The notes beneath the pieces are model-generated. The model was not told the origin of the DNA. It did not search any database and saw only the letters and a list, made by a program, of their open reading frames with translations. From assembly GCA_022009815.1 (NCBI GenBank), contig CP091725.1, positions 2,294,001 to 2,358,000 on the forward strand: 64,000 bases of DNA, given 5' to 3'. The stretch is from Bacteroidales bacterium. Lineage in GTDB: Bacteria > Bacteroidota > Bacteroidia > Bacteroidales > Muribaculaceae. Position numbers and translations under genes: made by a program. Positions 39,529 to 49,746 of this stretch are shown piece by piece. Every line of letters begins with the position of its first letter. Within the stretch, counting starts at the first letter, position 1.

Positions 39529-40471
39529 TTATTTAATCAGATATTGAGAACTGATTGACTCGTATTTGTGTACGCGACGGATTGTGTCGGCAAACAATGG
39601 GGCGATTGACAATGTGGTCACTTTCTTGCTGTTTCCTTTATAAGGGATGCTGTTGGAGAAGATGATTTCGGTCAATGCGCATTCGTCAACGCGTTCTGAA
39701 GCGGGGTCGCTCATGATGGCGTGAGAGGCGAGAGCACGTACTGATTTCGCGCCTTTCTCTTTCATGAGGTTGGCTGCTTTGGTGATGGTTCCGGCCGTAT
39801 CGACCATATCGTCGATGATGATTACGTCTTTGTCTTCAACTTCACCGATTACTGTCATGTTCTCAACGACGTTTGCTTTGGCTCTTTGCTTGTGGCAGAG
39901 CACCAATGGCACGTTGAGATATTTTGCGTAGCTGTTTGCGCGTTTCGCGCCTCCGACGTCAGGTGTTGCAATAACCAAATCCTTGAGATTGAGGGATTCG
40001 ATATATGGGATAAACACCGATGAAGCGTAGAGGTGGTCGACTGGCACGTTGAAGAAGCCTTGAATTTGGTCTGCGTGCAGGTCCATCGTAATCAAACGGT
40101 CGATTCCGGCGGTGCTGAGCAGGTCGGCAACGAGTTTTGCTGCGATTGACACGCGAGGCTTGTCCTTGCGGTCTTGACGAGCCCATCCGAAGTATGGGAT
40201 TACGGCGATAACCGACTTTGCCGACGCGCGCTTTGCTGCGTCAATCATGAGCAGAAGCTCCATCAAATTGTCGGTGTTGGGGAATGTTGACTGAACCAAG
40301 AACACTTCGCAACCGCGGATTGATTCTTCGAATGATACTTCGAATTCACCATCGGCAAATCGCTGGATGTTCATTTCCAAGTTCAACACCAAGTTCTGCG
40401 CAGATGGCCTCAGCCAGATAATGCGATTTTGTTCCTGAGAAAATTTTGTAAGGTGGCAAGTTTGTATTCAT
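39529..40471 (-). CDS. prs: Ribose-phosphate pyrophosphokinase (PRPP synthetase), frameshifted near the 5' end
   Basis: Makes PRPP from ribose 5-phosphate and ATP for nucleotide, His and Trp synthesis. The main frame (39529-40392) holds NIQRFADGEFEV, PYFGWARQDRK, MDLHADQIQGFF and the PRPP-binding loop VIIIDDMVDTAGT. The first 31 codons are in another frame: ATG 40471 leads to YKIFSGTKSHYLAEAI, the true N-terminus. The two join at TTT 40374-40376, one base short, giving ELGKMNIQRF. Full length is about 313 residues, normal for the family. Such a break in an essential gene supports a sequencing error. Confidence 0.95.
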
Positions 40472-40495
40472 AACTATTGTTGCTGAATTTTGATG

Positions 40496-40503
40496 CAAAA
40501 GTA
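40496..40503 (-). promoter_or_regulatory. -7 box of prs
   Basis: TACTTTTG on the minus strand, 24 bases before ATG 40471 and just past the amylase stop codon. Confidence 0.5.
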
Positions 40504-40510
40504 CTACTTT

Positions 40511-42244
40511 TTATTTATCCCGACCGCCCTTTATGGAAGATTTTTTCTTCGGAGAGGCATTTTGTCGTGTAAGTTTGATTTTCCACATGGCGGCGCTGTT
40601 TGCAGCGACAGCTGTTTGGAATGGAGCGTCGGGCGACAGCGTTTTTTTCTGACGTTTGCCGCTGATAATTTCTGTTGCGACATAAGTGCCTTTCTCTAAG
40701 TGAAGTATGTCGAATGCGTGCTGAGGAATTGCGATTTGGCAGTTGGCTTCGGCGCCGAAATTAGTTACAATAACGATTACCTCGTCTCCGTCTTTGCGCA
40801 GATATGCGTATTGGCGGTGGGGTCGAGGGTCGGGTTGTTGTAATTCACATACATTACGTCGAAAAACTGTCCGCGGCTGATTGCCGGCTCGTTTTTGGCA
40901 GCGTTGAGCACTTTCTTGTACGTGTCGCGTAGTCGCACTTCCTCATCGGAGAGCAGTTCGTTGTTGCATTTGCCTCCGTTCATCCAACGGCGCAGCGATG
41001 GCACGCTCCAATAGTCAAAGATGGTTGTGCGTCCGTCGAGCCCGCTGAATCCCTCGGCGTCTTCCGCTTTTTCTCCCAGTTCCTGTCCGGCATACACCAT
41101 CATTGGTCCGGTCGACAGGGTTGCGCTGACCACCAATGCCGGTATCGCCAGTTGGGCGTTTCCTGCAAACTCGCGTGATGCGATGCGCTGCTCGTCATGG
41201 TTCTCGAGAAAGTTGAGCATATGGTTGCCTATGCCGTCTACTGTTTGCCAACATTGCGTGATCTGTGCGGCAGACACGTTGCTGCACATAATGCCGCGCA
41301 GACGGTCATATAGGTTTACTTTGTCGTATAGGTAGTCGAAACCACCGCGGTATATGTAGTCGCGGTATATGCTCACGTCGTAAAGTTCGGCGATGAATTT
41401 GACATCGGGATATTTCTTTTACAGCTTTGATAGCCCATTCCCAAAACTCTACAGGCACCATGTGCGCCATGTCGCACCGGAAGCCGTCTACGCCTTTTCC
41501 TGCCCAGAACCGAAGGATGTTGAGCATCTTCAGCCAAGTGTCGGGAGTAGGAGAGAAATGGCGTGAGCCGTCGCCGTAGTCGACGCCGTAGTTTAATTTT
41601 ACAGTCTCATACCAGTCATATTGTCCGGGGAACGCGTTGAAACAATCGTTTCCCGATGCTTTTGCAGGAAATTCTACGTATGCCGACTTTCCTTCGCCCA
41701 AGTCGATTGACGGGGCGAATTTCTGTTGCGGGATGTAGTAAAAGTTGTTGTTGGGGCTGAAAAACTTTGTAGTGTCGTCGTCGGCACTGAAGTCTTTCAC
41801 GCCAGCCGGGGCCGCATCTGAATGGTATTGGCGAGCCACGTGGTTTGGCACGAAGTCGATTATCACTTTAAGGCCGGCTTTGTGAGTGCGGTCCACGAGT
41901 GCCTCAAATTCCTTCATTCTGTCGGGTACGCTCACAGCCAAATCGGGGTCAATGTCGTAATAATCCTTTATGGCATATGGCGAACCGGCGCGGCCTTTGA
42001 CGATATATGGATTGTCAGGACGTATGCCGAATCGCGAATAGTCGGTCTTGGCGGCATGTTCAATAATGCCTGTATACCACACATGTGTTGAGCCAAGACT
42101 GCGTATGGATTCCAGCACATGGCTTGTGATGTCGTTCATCTTTCCGCAACCGTTTTGCTCGATAGTGCCGTTAGGCACGCAGTATTTGTTGCCGTTTGTG
42201 AACAGCCTTGTCAGAATCTGGTAAATTATAAGTTTGTCGTTCAT
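40511..42244 (-). CDS. Alpha-amylase family (GH13) enzyme, two frameshifts
   Basis: Hydrolyses alpha-1,4-glucans; no signal peptide, so probably cytoplasmic. The barrel signatures are IIDFVPNHVAR, GFRCDMAH (nucleophile Asp) and LENHDEQR (third acid region). The acid/base segment IAELYD appears once the frame is corrected near 41413-41420. A second shift at GGGG 40819-40822 leads into a C-terminal beta-sandwich domain (RQYAYLRKDGDEVIVIVTNF) ending at 40511. Frames: 42244 to 41306, 41376 to 40777, and the last to 40511. About 575 residues. Confidence 0.88.
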
Positions 42245-42288
42245 TGGTCTTATAGTTGTTTGTCTGCCGAGATGCAGCTTATCTTTTA

Positions 42289-42296
42289 CAAATATA
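42289..42296 (-). promoter_or_regulatory. -7 box of the amylase gene
   Basis: TATATTTG matches TAnnTTTG, 44 bases before the amylase ATG at 42244. Confidence 0.55.
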
Positions 42297-42316
42297 CGAA
42301 ATAATGTTGGATTTTC

Positions 42317-43709
42317 TCATTTTCCTTTGAACCGTTCATATACGCGAGTCACTTCTTTGACATATTCCACGGTTTGGCGACCGCGGAAATATCCGTAGCG
42401 GCATACGGGGTCGTTATAGTATTCAGGGTTTGATTTCATCATCAGTGCCTCGCTTACGTTGTCGTGCCACAATGCAGGGTTTTTTCCATGCTTGCGGGCA
42501 AGCGCTATAGCGTCGTAGATATGGGCTATTCCAGAGTTGTATGCGGCAAGGATAAACTTTATTCGCTCGTTGCGGTCTTTGACGTAGGACGAGAGAATGC
42601 GGTTGAGGTCGGCAATATATCGTGAGGCGGCATATACGCTGTTGTCTGGGTCGGTGATTGAGCCATCGTGCCGACCGTAGTGGGCGGCTGTGCGGGGCAT
42701 CAGTTGCATCAGTCCGCGAGCGCCTGCCCAGGATGTGGCGTTTGGGTCAAAATGCGACTCAACATAGCCCTGTGCGGCAAGCAGACGCCAGTCCCAACCG
42801 ATTGTCTTGGCGTATGTCTTGAAAGATTGTCGTATGTGGAAATTTCTCCGCGTCGCAGGTTTCGCATGTCTAAATCTCTGGAACGGCGGAGTTTGCTCTG
42901 CTCGAAATAGTGTTTGTAGAGTTCTTTTTCCGACTGTGTTACTTCGGGCATCTTTGCCCATCGGTCGATGGCTTCAGCAAGCCATTTATCGTCTTCTCGC
43001 ACAGCCCATGCCGATTTTTGTGGGAAGCTGACGGCAATACCTATGTCGATGTTGTCATAGTATGTGTGGTTGAGTTTGGCGATGTCGCTGTCGACCACTG
43101 TCAGTGGTATTTCTCCTTCTGCCACCATTTCAATCATGTCCTCTGAAATCAAGGTGTCTTTCTTATCGCCTCAATCTTTATGCCGCCGCCGAGCTCGTTG
43201 TTAAGGTTGCGCATGCGAGACTCGTACTTTGAGCCTTTTTCAACCACGACAGTCTTGCCCACGAGTTGGGTGACGTCTGTGATGCGAGGCTTGTTGTTGC
43301 CAGCGGGCTGTATCAGCACTTGGTGGTTGATGTTTTCAATGCCGCAGTGTCGCACTCGCTTCTTGAATTCAGCGGTCATGGGAATGTTGTAGGCAATGAT
43401 GTCTATTTTTGCAGAGTCAAGCAAAGAGAGAAGGGCAGCCATGTTGCGCACAGTCTTGAATTGGATATGCACATGGTTGTCCTTCGCAAATTTTTGTATA
43501 AGATCATAGTGGTAACCCATAGGGTCGCCACGATAGATGAAATATGAGGTAGGACTGTAGAGTGTGCCCACAACGATTGTGTCGTGCAGACGCATTTCCA
43601 ACGAATCGGCCGCTTCTCCTTGTGTCCCGCCTTTGCCGCCGCATCCCGTTGCCAGAAAGCCGCACCACAGCGCGGCAATCAGGCATATAAGATGGACGAG
43701 GCGTTTCAT
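42317..43709 (-). CDS. mltF: Membrane-bound lytic murein transglycosylase (MltF-like), two frameshifts
   Basis: Cleaves peptidoglycan glycan strands. A lipoprotein signal (lipobox ATGC near residue 23) is followed by an amino-acid-binding-type (SBP_bac_3) domain: TIVVGTLYSPTSYFIYRG, YHYDLIQKFA. The C-terminal SLT domain has the catalytic glutamate in AQGYVESHFDPNA and GARGLMQLMPRTA. Three frames: 43709 to 43149, 43152 to 42709 and 42961 to 42317. They join near 43164 and 42828, each one base short. About 463 residues joined. The gene starts 12 bases after purM on the same strand. Confidence 0.93.
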
Positions 43710-43721
43710 CTCACAGCAGAA

Positions 43722-44886
43722 TTAGTATTCAAACACACCGTGCTCCGACTTGATTGTAAGACGGTTTGCAGGAGCGTCGTCCACGCGGCCGACAATGCGA
43801 GCGTCGATGTTGAATGATTTGGCGACATCGATAACCGCCTGTGCGTCTTCCGGTGCTACATAAACTTCCATACGGTGGCCCATATTGAACACTTTGTACA
43901 TTTCTTTCCAATCGGTGCCCGATTGTTCCTGAATTATGCGGAACAATGGAGGAACAGGAAATAGATTGTCCTTGACAACGTGTTTGTTTCAACAAAGTGC
44001 ATCACTTTGGTCTGCGCTCCGCCGCTGCAGTGCACCATGCCGTGGATGCGAGGTCGCATAAGGTCGAGCAGCTTTTTAATGACAGGTGCATAGGTCCTGG
44101 TTGGCGACAACACGAGTTTGCCGGCGGTCAAGCCTGTTTCAGGCACTTCATCTGTTAGCTTCAGACCACCAGAATATATTAGTTCGTCGGGAACATTTTT
44201 GTCGAATGTTTCCGGATATTTCTCAGCGATGTATTTAGCAAACACGTCGTGGCGGGCAGATGTCAGTCCGTTGCTGCCCATGCCGCCGTTGTATTCGTGC
44301 TCATATGAGGCTTTGCCAAATGACGCCATACCTACAATTACGTCACCTCCGGCAATATTGGCGTTGTTTATCACATCATCGCGGCGCATACGGCATGTGA
44401 CGGTGCTGTCTACAATGATGGTGCGCACAAGGTCGCCCACATCAGCGGTCTCGCCACCGGTGCTGTAGATTCCCACACCGAGTTCGCGCAGTTCGGAGAG
44501 CAGTTCCTCAGTGCCGTTGATGATTGCGGCAATCACTTCGCCGGGGATAAGCAGTTTGTTGCGGCCTATTGTCGACGACAACAGGATGTTGTCGGTGGCG
44601 CCGACACAGAGCAGGTCGTCGATATTCATTATAAGAGCATCTTGCGCGATGCCTTTCCAAACACCGAGGTCGCCAGTTTCTTTCCAATAAGCGTAGGCGA
44701 GCGACGACTTTGTGCCTGCACCGTCGGCGTGCATAATGTTGCAGTAGTCTTTGTCTCCGCAGAGAATGTCTGGAATTATTTGCAGAATGCTTTAGGAAAC
44801 AGTCCCTTGTCGACATTCTTAATGGCGTTGTGTACATCTTCTTTTGATGCAGAAACACCGCGGAGGTCATATCTTTGATTGCTCAT
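43722..44886 (-). CDS. purM: Phosphoribosylformylglycinamidine cyclo-ligase (AIR synthetase), two frameshifts
   Basis: Fifth step of purine synthesis: closes the imidazole ring to give AIR. The true start is ATG 44886 (MSNQRYDLRGVSASKEDV). The central frame has HADGAGTKSSLAY, MNIDDLLCVGA, GIYSTGGETADVGD and VIVGMASFGKASYE. The final frame has FNMGHRMEVYV. The frames join at TTT 44779-44781 and TTT 43987-43989, one A short each on the coding strand. About 388 residues, the longer Bacteroidetes form. A break in a biosynthetic gene with no loss elsewhere again points to run-length errors. Confidence 0.94.
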
Positions 44887-44906
44887 TTATATTTGAAATT
44901 TATATG

Positions 44907-45729
44907 TTAGATTACAAAATTGATGTAGATTAAAACAGCAGGGACAACGAACAGCAGGCTGTCTATGCGGTCAAGTATGCCGCCATGCCCCGGCAACAGA
45001 TGTCCGGAATCTTTTACTCCTGCGGTGCGCTTCACCATAGATTCTGCAAGGTCGCCCCACGTGGAGAATGCGGAAACAACGATGGCCAGCCCTACCCATC
45101 GGATGACGTCAAATTCAGAGAAATAGGCAGGAAAGTAAGTGCCTATAATCACAGCCGCCACAATGGTGAAAAACAAACCGCCCCAAAATCCTTCCCACGA
45201 TTTCTTTGGCGAGATGCGCTCAAACAGACGGTGGCGTCCAATCAACGATCCGACACAGAAGGCTCCAGTGTCGTTCATCCAGATGAAAATTAGGCAGGCG
45301 AGCAGTGTTGTGTGCCCGTTGGCTTCAAGATACAGTTTGCTGAGCAATGACAATGGAAAGACGACAAGAAACATGGCCATATATGACGCACTTAGTTGGC
45401 GGATGGCATTGCGGCGCTTGTCGTAGAGTTGCATTATGCCGCGCAGGAGCATGTATCCGATGCCGGCCCATAGTGGATTGATTACAGAAATCGGGGAAAT
45501 AGTGTGAAAAAGACAGAATAAAAAAAGCCATCCCGCCCAAGATGTCGATAACAGTTGTGGCGACAGACGGCTTCTCGTCTTTTGTGCATAGTTTCAGCAT
45601 CTCGGCAATGCCTAAAGCTGCTATTATACTGAATATGGACAGGAACGCATATGGACCGCATAGTGTGGCGATAAGAATCAGCGCAATATATACGAGTCCG
45701 GTTGCAGTGCGTATAAGTATTTTTTTCAT
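44907..45729 (-). CDS. cdsA: Phosphatidate cytidylyltransferase (CDP-diglyceride synthase), frameshifted
   Basis: Makes CDP-diacylglycerol, precursor of membrane phospholipids; a multi-pass inner-membrane protein. The N-terminal frame (from 45729) has two or more membrane segments. The C-terminal frame has DTGAFCVGSLIGRH, RISPKKSWEGFWGG and the CdsA signature KDSGHLLPGHGGILDRIDS. They join at GGGG 45493-45496, where removing one base gives HYFPISVINPLWAGIGYML. About 273 residues. Upstream of purM and mltF on the same strand; spacing to purM is 20 bases. Confidence 0.94.
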
Positions 45730-45864
45730 TTCTATGTCGTTAAGTCGGTCTATGTCGCAGCGTTGTAGGCGGCGTATGAATTCTTTTGCAAAGTAAGATT
45801 TTTTGTGTGATATAGGAAATATTTATTCTATTATTTGCACAGGCGATGGCGTTGTATGCAAAAA

Positions 45865-45898
45865 ATGGTCCGATTGCCGGAATTGACAATCGGACCAT
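45865..45898 (-). terminator. Rho-independent terminator after pfp
   Basis: A perfect 12-base-pair stem (ATGGTCCGATTG and complement) with five or more T following on the minus strand. Confidence 0.88.
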
Positions 45899-45931
45899 AG
45901 GTTGCAAGCCTTGAGTTAATGAGAAAATATA

Positions 45932-47590
45932 TTATTTTCCTTGTTGTTCGTAAACCAAAGTCTTTGGAGGTAGGTCGCAAACCTCAGCAGGACCAAAGTA
46001 TTGGATAGGACCTGGGTAGACGTAGCTTGTCTCCTTTGCCCATTTTTCGCGGCTTTCAGCAAATTTCTTGAACGGACCACCGTCAAGTTTAACGAGAGCC
46101 TTTTGGATAACCGGCTTCATTTCGCCGTTACGACGCTCCATGTTCATCATCATAGTGATAGGAATACCGCCTGCGATCCATTGAACAGAAGGTTTCGTCA
46201 AGTTGCGTATTGACGACATATAGCCAGTCACACCAGCCTTGATGAGTTGAGAAGCGTTGAAGCCGAGGGCGTAGCAGTAGTCTGCATCAAAGTTTGTCGG
46301 GTCAGCGCAACGTCCTTCATATCCGAAGAAGTGGTGGAGGGCAGAGAATTTGCCGTCGTAAGCGTTGGCAGCTTTCATTTCAGCCAAACGGTTGCCTACC
46401 ATTTCGCTGAGCAATTTTTCTGTCTCGATGAGCGAAACCTGAACGTTTCCGTGAGGGTCGCGGTCGAGAGAAAGTTGACGAGCCACGCCTTCTGGAAGGC
46501 TGGCGTAGATTGTAGCGTTGTCTTTAGTGAGGTTGTCGATGATGAACTGACGTTGTTTGTCTTTTGCCACGGCTGCAAACTCAGCACCCTTGACAGCGAG
46601 CAAGTCGTTCAATTCGGCGATAAGAGCTTTCATTGCCGGGATAAACTCGATAAGACCCTCTGGGATAAGGACTGTGCCGAAGTTGTTGCCGTCTTTAGCA
46701 CGTGCGGCAACGATGTCAGCGATGTAGTTTACAACATCGTTGAGAGTCATATTTTTTGCCTCGACTTCTTCAGAAACGATACATACGTTAGGCTGAACTT
46801 GAAGTGCGCATTCCAATGCGATGTGAGATGCGGAGCGACCCATCAATTTGATGAAGTGCCAATATTTCTTTGCAGAGTTGCAGTCACGCTGGATGTTGCC
46901 GATAACCTCAGAGTAAACTTTGCAAGCTGTGTCAAATCCGAAAGAAACCTCAATGACGTCGTTCTTCAAGTCGCCGTCAATGGTTTTCGGGCATCCGATA
47001 ACCTGTACGCCTGCACCGATTTGCTTGTAGTATTCAGCAAGGACAGCGGCATTTGTGTTGGAATCATCACCACCGATGATTACCAATGCTTTGATGTTTA
47101 ATTCTTTGAGTATTTCAAGACCTTTGTCGAACTGCTCTTTCTTTTCCAATTTGGTACGACCGGACCCGATGATGTCGAAACCACCAGTGTTGCGATAGTC
47201 GTCGATTACATTAGCTGTCAATTCAACATATTTATGGTCAACAAGACCGCCCGGGCCGAGAAGGAAACCGTAAAGACGGCTGTCTTTGTTGATGGATTTC
47301 AAACCGTCAAACAAACCGCTGATTACGTTGTGTCCGCCAGGAGCTTGACCGCCTGAGAGGATAACACCGACGTTGATTGGCTCTTTTACCTTGTTTTTTG
47401 CAGAAGAGTCAACATCGAATTTCAAAACAGGAAGACCGTATGTTTGAGGAAATAATTCCTTGATTTCGGCTTGGTTGGCTACTGACTGTGTAGGTTCTCC
47501 CTCAATCACCTTAACAGCGCCGCAAAGAGCCTGTGGCAATTTTGGCTTGTAGGCTGCGCGCGCAATCTGTAATGGGCTTTTCTTTGTCAT
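45932..47590 (-). CDS. pfp: Diphosphate-fructose-6-phosphate 1-phosphotransferase
   Basis: Reversible glycolytic phosphofructokinase that uses pyrophosphate. The GGDD motif (IIGGDDSNTNA; ATP-using enzymes have GGDG) and PKTIDGDLKN mark the PPi-dependent type; GVILSGGQAPGGHNVI is the N-terminal phosphate-binding loop. ATG 47590 is preferred to 47629 because the family N-terminus is TKKSPLQIARAAYKPKLP. 552 residues, intact; pfp of the long (beta-type) class. Confidence 0.97.
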   Translation of the reverse strand: MTKKSPLQIARAAYKPKLPQALCGAVKVIEGEPTQSVANQAEIKELFPQTYGLPVLKFDVDSSAKNKVKEPINVGVILSGGQAPGGHNVISGLFDGLKSINKDSRLYGFLLGPGGLVDHKYVELTANVIDDYRNTGGFDIIGSGRTKLEKKEQFDKGLEILKELNIKALVIIGGDDSNTNAAVLAEYYKQIGAGVQVIGCPKTIDGDLKNDVIEVSFGFDTACKVYSEVIGNIQRDCNSAKKYWHFIKLMGRSASHIALECALQVQPNVCIVSEEVEAKNMTLNDVVNYIADIVAARAKDGNNFGTVLIPEGLIEFIPAMKALIAELNDLLAVKGAEFAAVAKDKQRQFIIDNLTKDNATIYASLPEGVARQLSLDRDPHGNVQVSLIETEKLLSEMVGNRLAEMKAANAYDGKFSALHHFFGYEGRCADPTNFDADYCYALGFNASQLIKAGVTGYMSSIRNLTKPSVQWIAGGIPITMMMNMERRNGEMKPVIQKALVKLDGGPFKKFAESREKWAKETSYVYPGPIQYFGPAEVCDLPPKTLVYEQQGK

Positions 47591-47626
47591 AATAAGTATG
47601 TAGTTAAACTTTATTGTTATTTTTTG

Positions 47627-47634
47627 CAAAGGTA
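47627..47634 (-). promoter_or_regulatory. -7 box of pfp
   Basis: TACCTTTG on the minus strand, 37 bases before ATG 47590. Confidence 0.6.
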
Positions 47635-47741
47635 AGAATTTTCTTTGGAAAAAGTGGACAAAAAATGTTACTACAATAGCAAATTTTTACTAAATGGGCA
47701 TTGAACGGTGTGGTTTGACAGGCGCATAGGCAAAAATGTTG

Positions 47742-47749
47742 TAACTTTG
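47742..47749 (+). promoter_or_regulatory. -7 box of the nhaC gene
   Basis: TAACTTTG, 22 bases before ATG 47771, with TTTG at 47714-47717 (spacing 24, a little long). Confidence 0.6.
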
Positions 47750-47770
47750 CATTTTAAATATTCAGAATAA

Positions 47771-49069
47771 ATGCAGAAAGAACAATATGTCCCGACAGGG
47801 AAAGGGCTTATAGCGTTGAGCCCATTGATGGTTTTCTTGGTGATGTATGTCGGGCTGTCGATATTTGTGGGCGATTTTTACACGGTGCCGTTGTCGGTGG
47901 CTTTTGTTTTGTCGTCTGTATGGGGCGTCGCCACAACCGCCCGGTTGCCGTTGACGGAACGGTTGAAGGTGTTTTCCAGAGGCGCGGCCAACAGTGATGT
48001 AATATATATGGTATGGATATTTATCCTTGCCGGAGCGTTTGCCATGCTGGCACAAAAGGTTGGTGCCACAGAGGCAACGGTTAATTTGACGCTTAGTGTG
48101 TTGCCGGCGGGATATTTGATGCCGGGGCTCTTTTTGGCGGCTTGCTTTATCTCAATGGCGGTTGGCACGTCAGTGGGAACGGTTGTCGCCCTTACTCCTG
48201 TCGCAATGGGTATTGCCGGGGAGATTGGCGGAAGTATTCCGATGTTTGTCGCAGTGGTTGTCGGAGGTTCTTTCTTTGGTGACAACCTGTCGTTTATATC
48301 AGACACTACGATTGCCGCCACGCGGTCGCAAGGCTGTTCGATGCGCGACAAGTTCAACGTTAACATCTGGTTGACAGTGCCTGCGGCGTTGGTCATATTG
48401 GCAATATACTTTGTGATAGGCGGCAGTGTGGAGACACAAGTCGCCACAGTGTCTGTCGATTGGCAGCTGATAATGCCATACCTGCTGGTCATAGTCTTGG
48501 CTGTGGTTGGATTGAATGTGCTGTTGGTGCTGCTCATCGGTATTGTTGCTGCATTTGTTGTCGGCTTGACGTATGCCGATACTGATGCGCTGTCGATGCT
48601 TGGCTTTATGGGGGAGGGTGTCGACTCAATGGGCAATCTTATTGTTGTGACATTGCTTGCGTCAGGAATGCTTGGGCTGATACAGCACAATGGGGGCATA
48701 AGTTTTCTCATTGACAGGATGTCGAGAGGAATAAAGGGAAAGCGTGGCGCTCAGACAATGATTTCGCAGCTTGTGGCTGTAGTTAATATGTGCACAGCAA
48801 ACAATACGATTGCAATAATAACAGTGGGAGGCCTTGCTCGGCAGATTTCCGAGAAATATGGCTTGGATTCACGAAAGACGGCAAGTCTGCTTGATACCTG
48901 TTCCTGTGTGGCACAATGTTTTATCCCTTATGGAGCGCAGGTGCTTATGGCGGCGTCTTTGGCTGGAATCTCAACTGTGTCAATCCTGCCGCATCTTTAT
49001 TATCCTTTCGCTCTTGGTTTGATGGTTGCGTTGTCGATTATATTCCAATTTCCAAAACGCTATCATTGA
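47771..49069 (+). CDS. Na+/H+ antiporter, NhaC family
   Basis: An intact 432-residue inner-membrane protein with about eleven hydrophobic segments. Motifs of the NhaC/NhaD-type superfamily are clear: MAVGTSVGTVVALTPVAMG near residue 130, GGSFFGDNLSFISDTTIAAT near 160 and a conserved late segment TCSCVAQCFIPYGAQVL near 375. It exchanges cytoplasmic sodium (or another cation) for protons. It is transcribed divergently from pfp. Confidence 0.93.
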   Translation: MQKEQYVPTGKGLIALSPLMVFLVMYVGLSIFVGDFYTVPLSVAFVLSSVWGVATTARLPLTERLKVFSRGAANSDVIYMVWIFILAGAFAMLAQKVGATEATVNLTLSVLPAGYLMPGLFLAACFISMAVGTSVGTVVALTPVAMGIAGEIGGSIPMFVAVVVGGSFFGDNLSFISDTTIAATRSQGCSMRDKFNVNIWLTVPAALVILAIYFVIGGSVETQVATVSVDWQLIMPYLLVIVLAVVGLNVLLVLLIGIVAAFVVGLTYADTDALSMLGFMGEGVDSMGNLIVVTLLASGMLGLIQHNGGISFLIDRMSRGIKGKRGAQTMISQLVAVVNMCTANNTIAIITVGGLARQISEKYGLDSRKTASLLDTCSCVAQCFIPYGAQVLMAASLAGISTVSILPHLYYPFALGLMVALSIIFQFPKRYH

Positions 49070-49084
49070 AAGAAGCATAAAATA

Positions 49085-49132
49085 AAACGAGCAAGATGGA
49101 TGAAGATAAGGCTGGCGTCCTCTTGCTCGTTT
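49085..49132. terminator. Terminator between convergent nhaC and ferritin genes
   Basis: AAACGAGCAAGA pairs with TCTTGCTCGTTT around a 24-base loop; A and T runs on both sides suit both strands. Confidence 0.7.
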
Positions 49133-49143
49133 CGTTGTATGGG

Positions 49144-49668
49144 TTAGTTGCCTGTGTTTGCAAGAGGCGTGGGAATGTTGTATACCCTTGCGGCAAGTTC
49201 TTTGTCAAGTTGGTATAAGCCATAACCGTTGTCTCCGATAAGGCTGAGCGTGTCGATATACTCCTGCGCAGTCTTTTCCTCTTCTACTTGCTCGTCGATG
49301 AACCATGTGAGAGTGTTTCTTGTGGCATAGTCCTTCGCTTCTTCTGCAATGGAGTATAGCTCATTGATCAACGATGTTACTTTTTGTTCATGTTTAAGAG
49401 TCTCTTTAAACACATCAAGCGGGCTTTCCCAAGATGTCGGAACTTCATCGATGGCTTTGAGAATGACACGGCCTCCGCGGGATTGGATGAAATTCATAAA
49501 TATTTCAGCGTGTGCCTGTTCTTCTTTGAATTGAACTCTGAACCAATTGGCAAAGCCGCTCTTTCCTTCTGCCTCAAAATAGGCTGACATTGAAAGATAG
49601 AGATAGGCAGACCAAAATTCCGCATTGATTTGGGCGTTCAGTGCTTCTTCAACTTTTTTATTTAACAT
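49144..49668 (-). CDS. ftnA: Ferritin
   Basis: Iron-storage protein forming 24-mer cages that oxidise and store ferrous iron. The ferroxidase-centre residues are in NAEFWSAYLYLSMSAYFE, FKEEQAHAEIFMNFI and the late segment FIDEQVEEEKTA. At 174 residues the length fits bacterial FtnA. Intact, monocistronic. Confidence 0.95.
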   Translation of the reverse strand: MLNKKVEEALNAQINAEFWSAYLYLSMSAYFEAEGKSGFANWFRVQFKEEQAHAEIFMNFIQSRGGRVILKAIDEVPTSWESPLDVFKETLKHEQKVTSLINELYSIAEEAKDYATRNTLTWFIDEQVEEEKTAQEYIDTLSLIGDNGYGLYQLDKELAARVYNIPTPLANTGN

Positions 49669-49696
49669 AAGAACTTGTTTTTAGGTTATTATGAAA

Positions 49697-49734
49697 AAGG
49701 CTGTATGAGAGTGTATAAGCTCATTTACAGCCTT
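49697..49734 (-). terminator. Terminator of the glycogen debranching operon
   Basis: AAGGCTGTA pairs with TACAGCCTT with inner TGAG/CTCA pairing; five T follow on the minus strand. Confidence 0.78.
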
Positions 49735-49746
49735 ATGATCTTTTAA

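Noticed and set aside
46247..47101. Plus-strand open frame (284 codons) opposite pfp
   Set aside because: Antisense to the intact pfp gene; Cys/Val/Phe-rich composition typical of a shadow frame.
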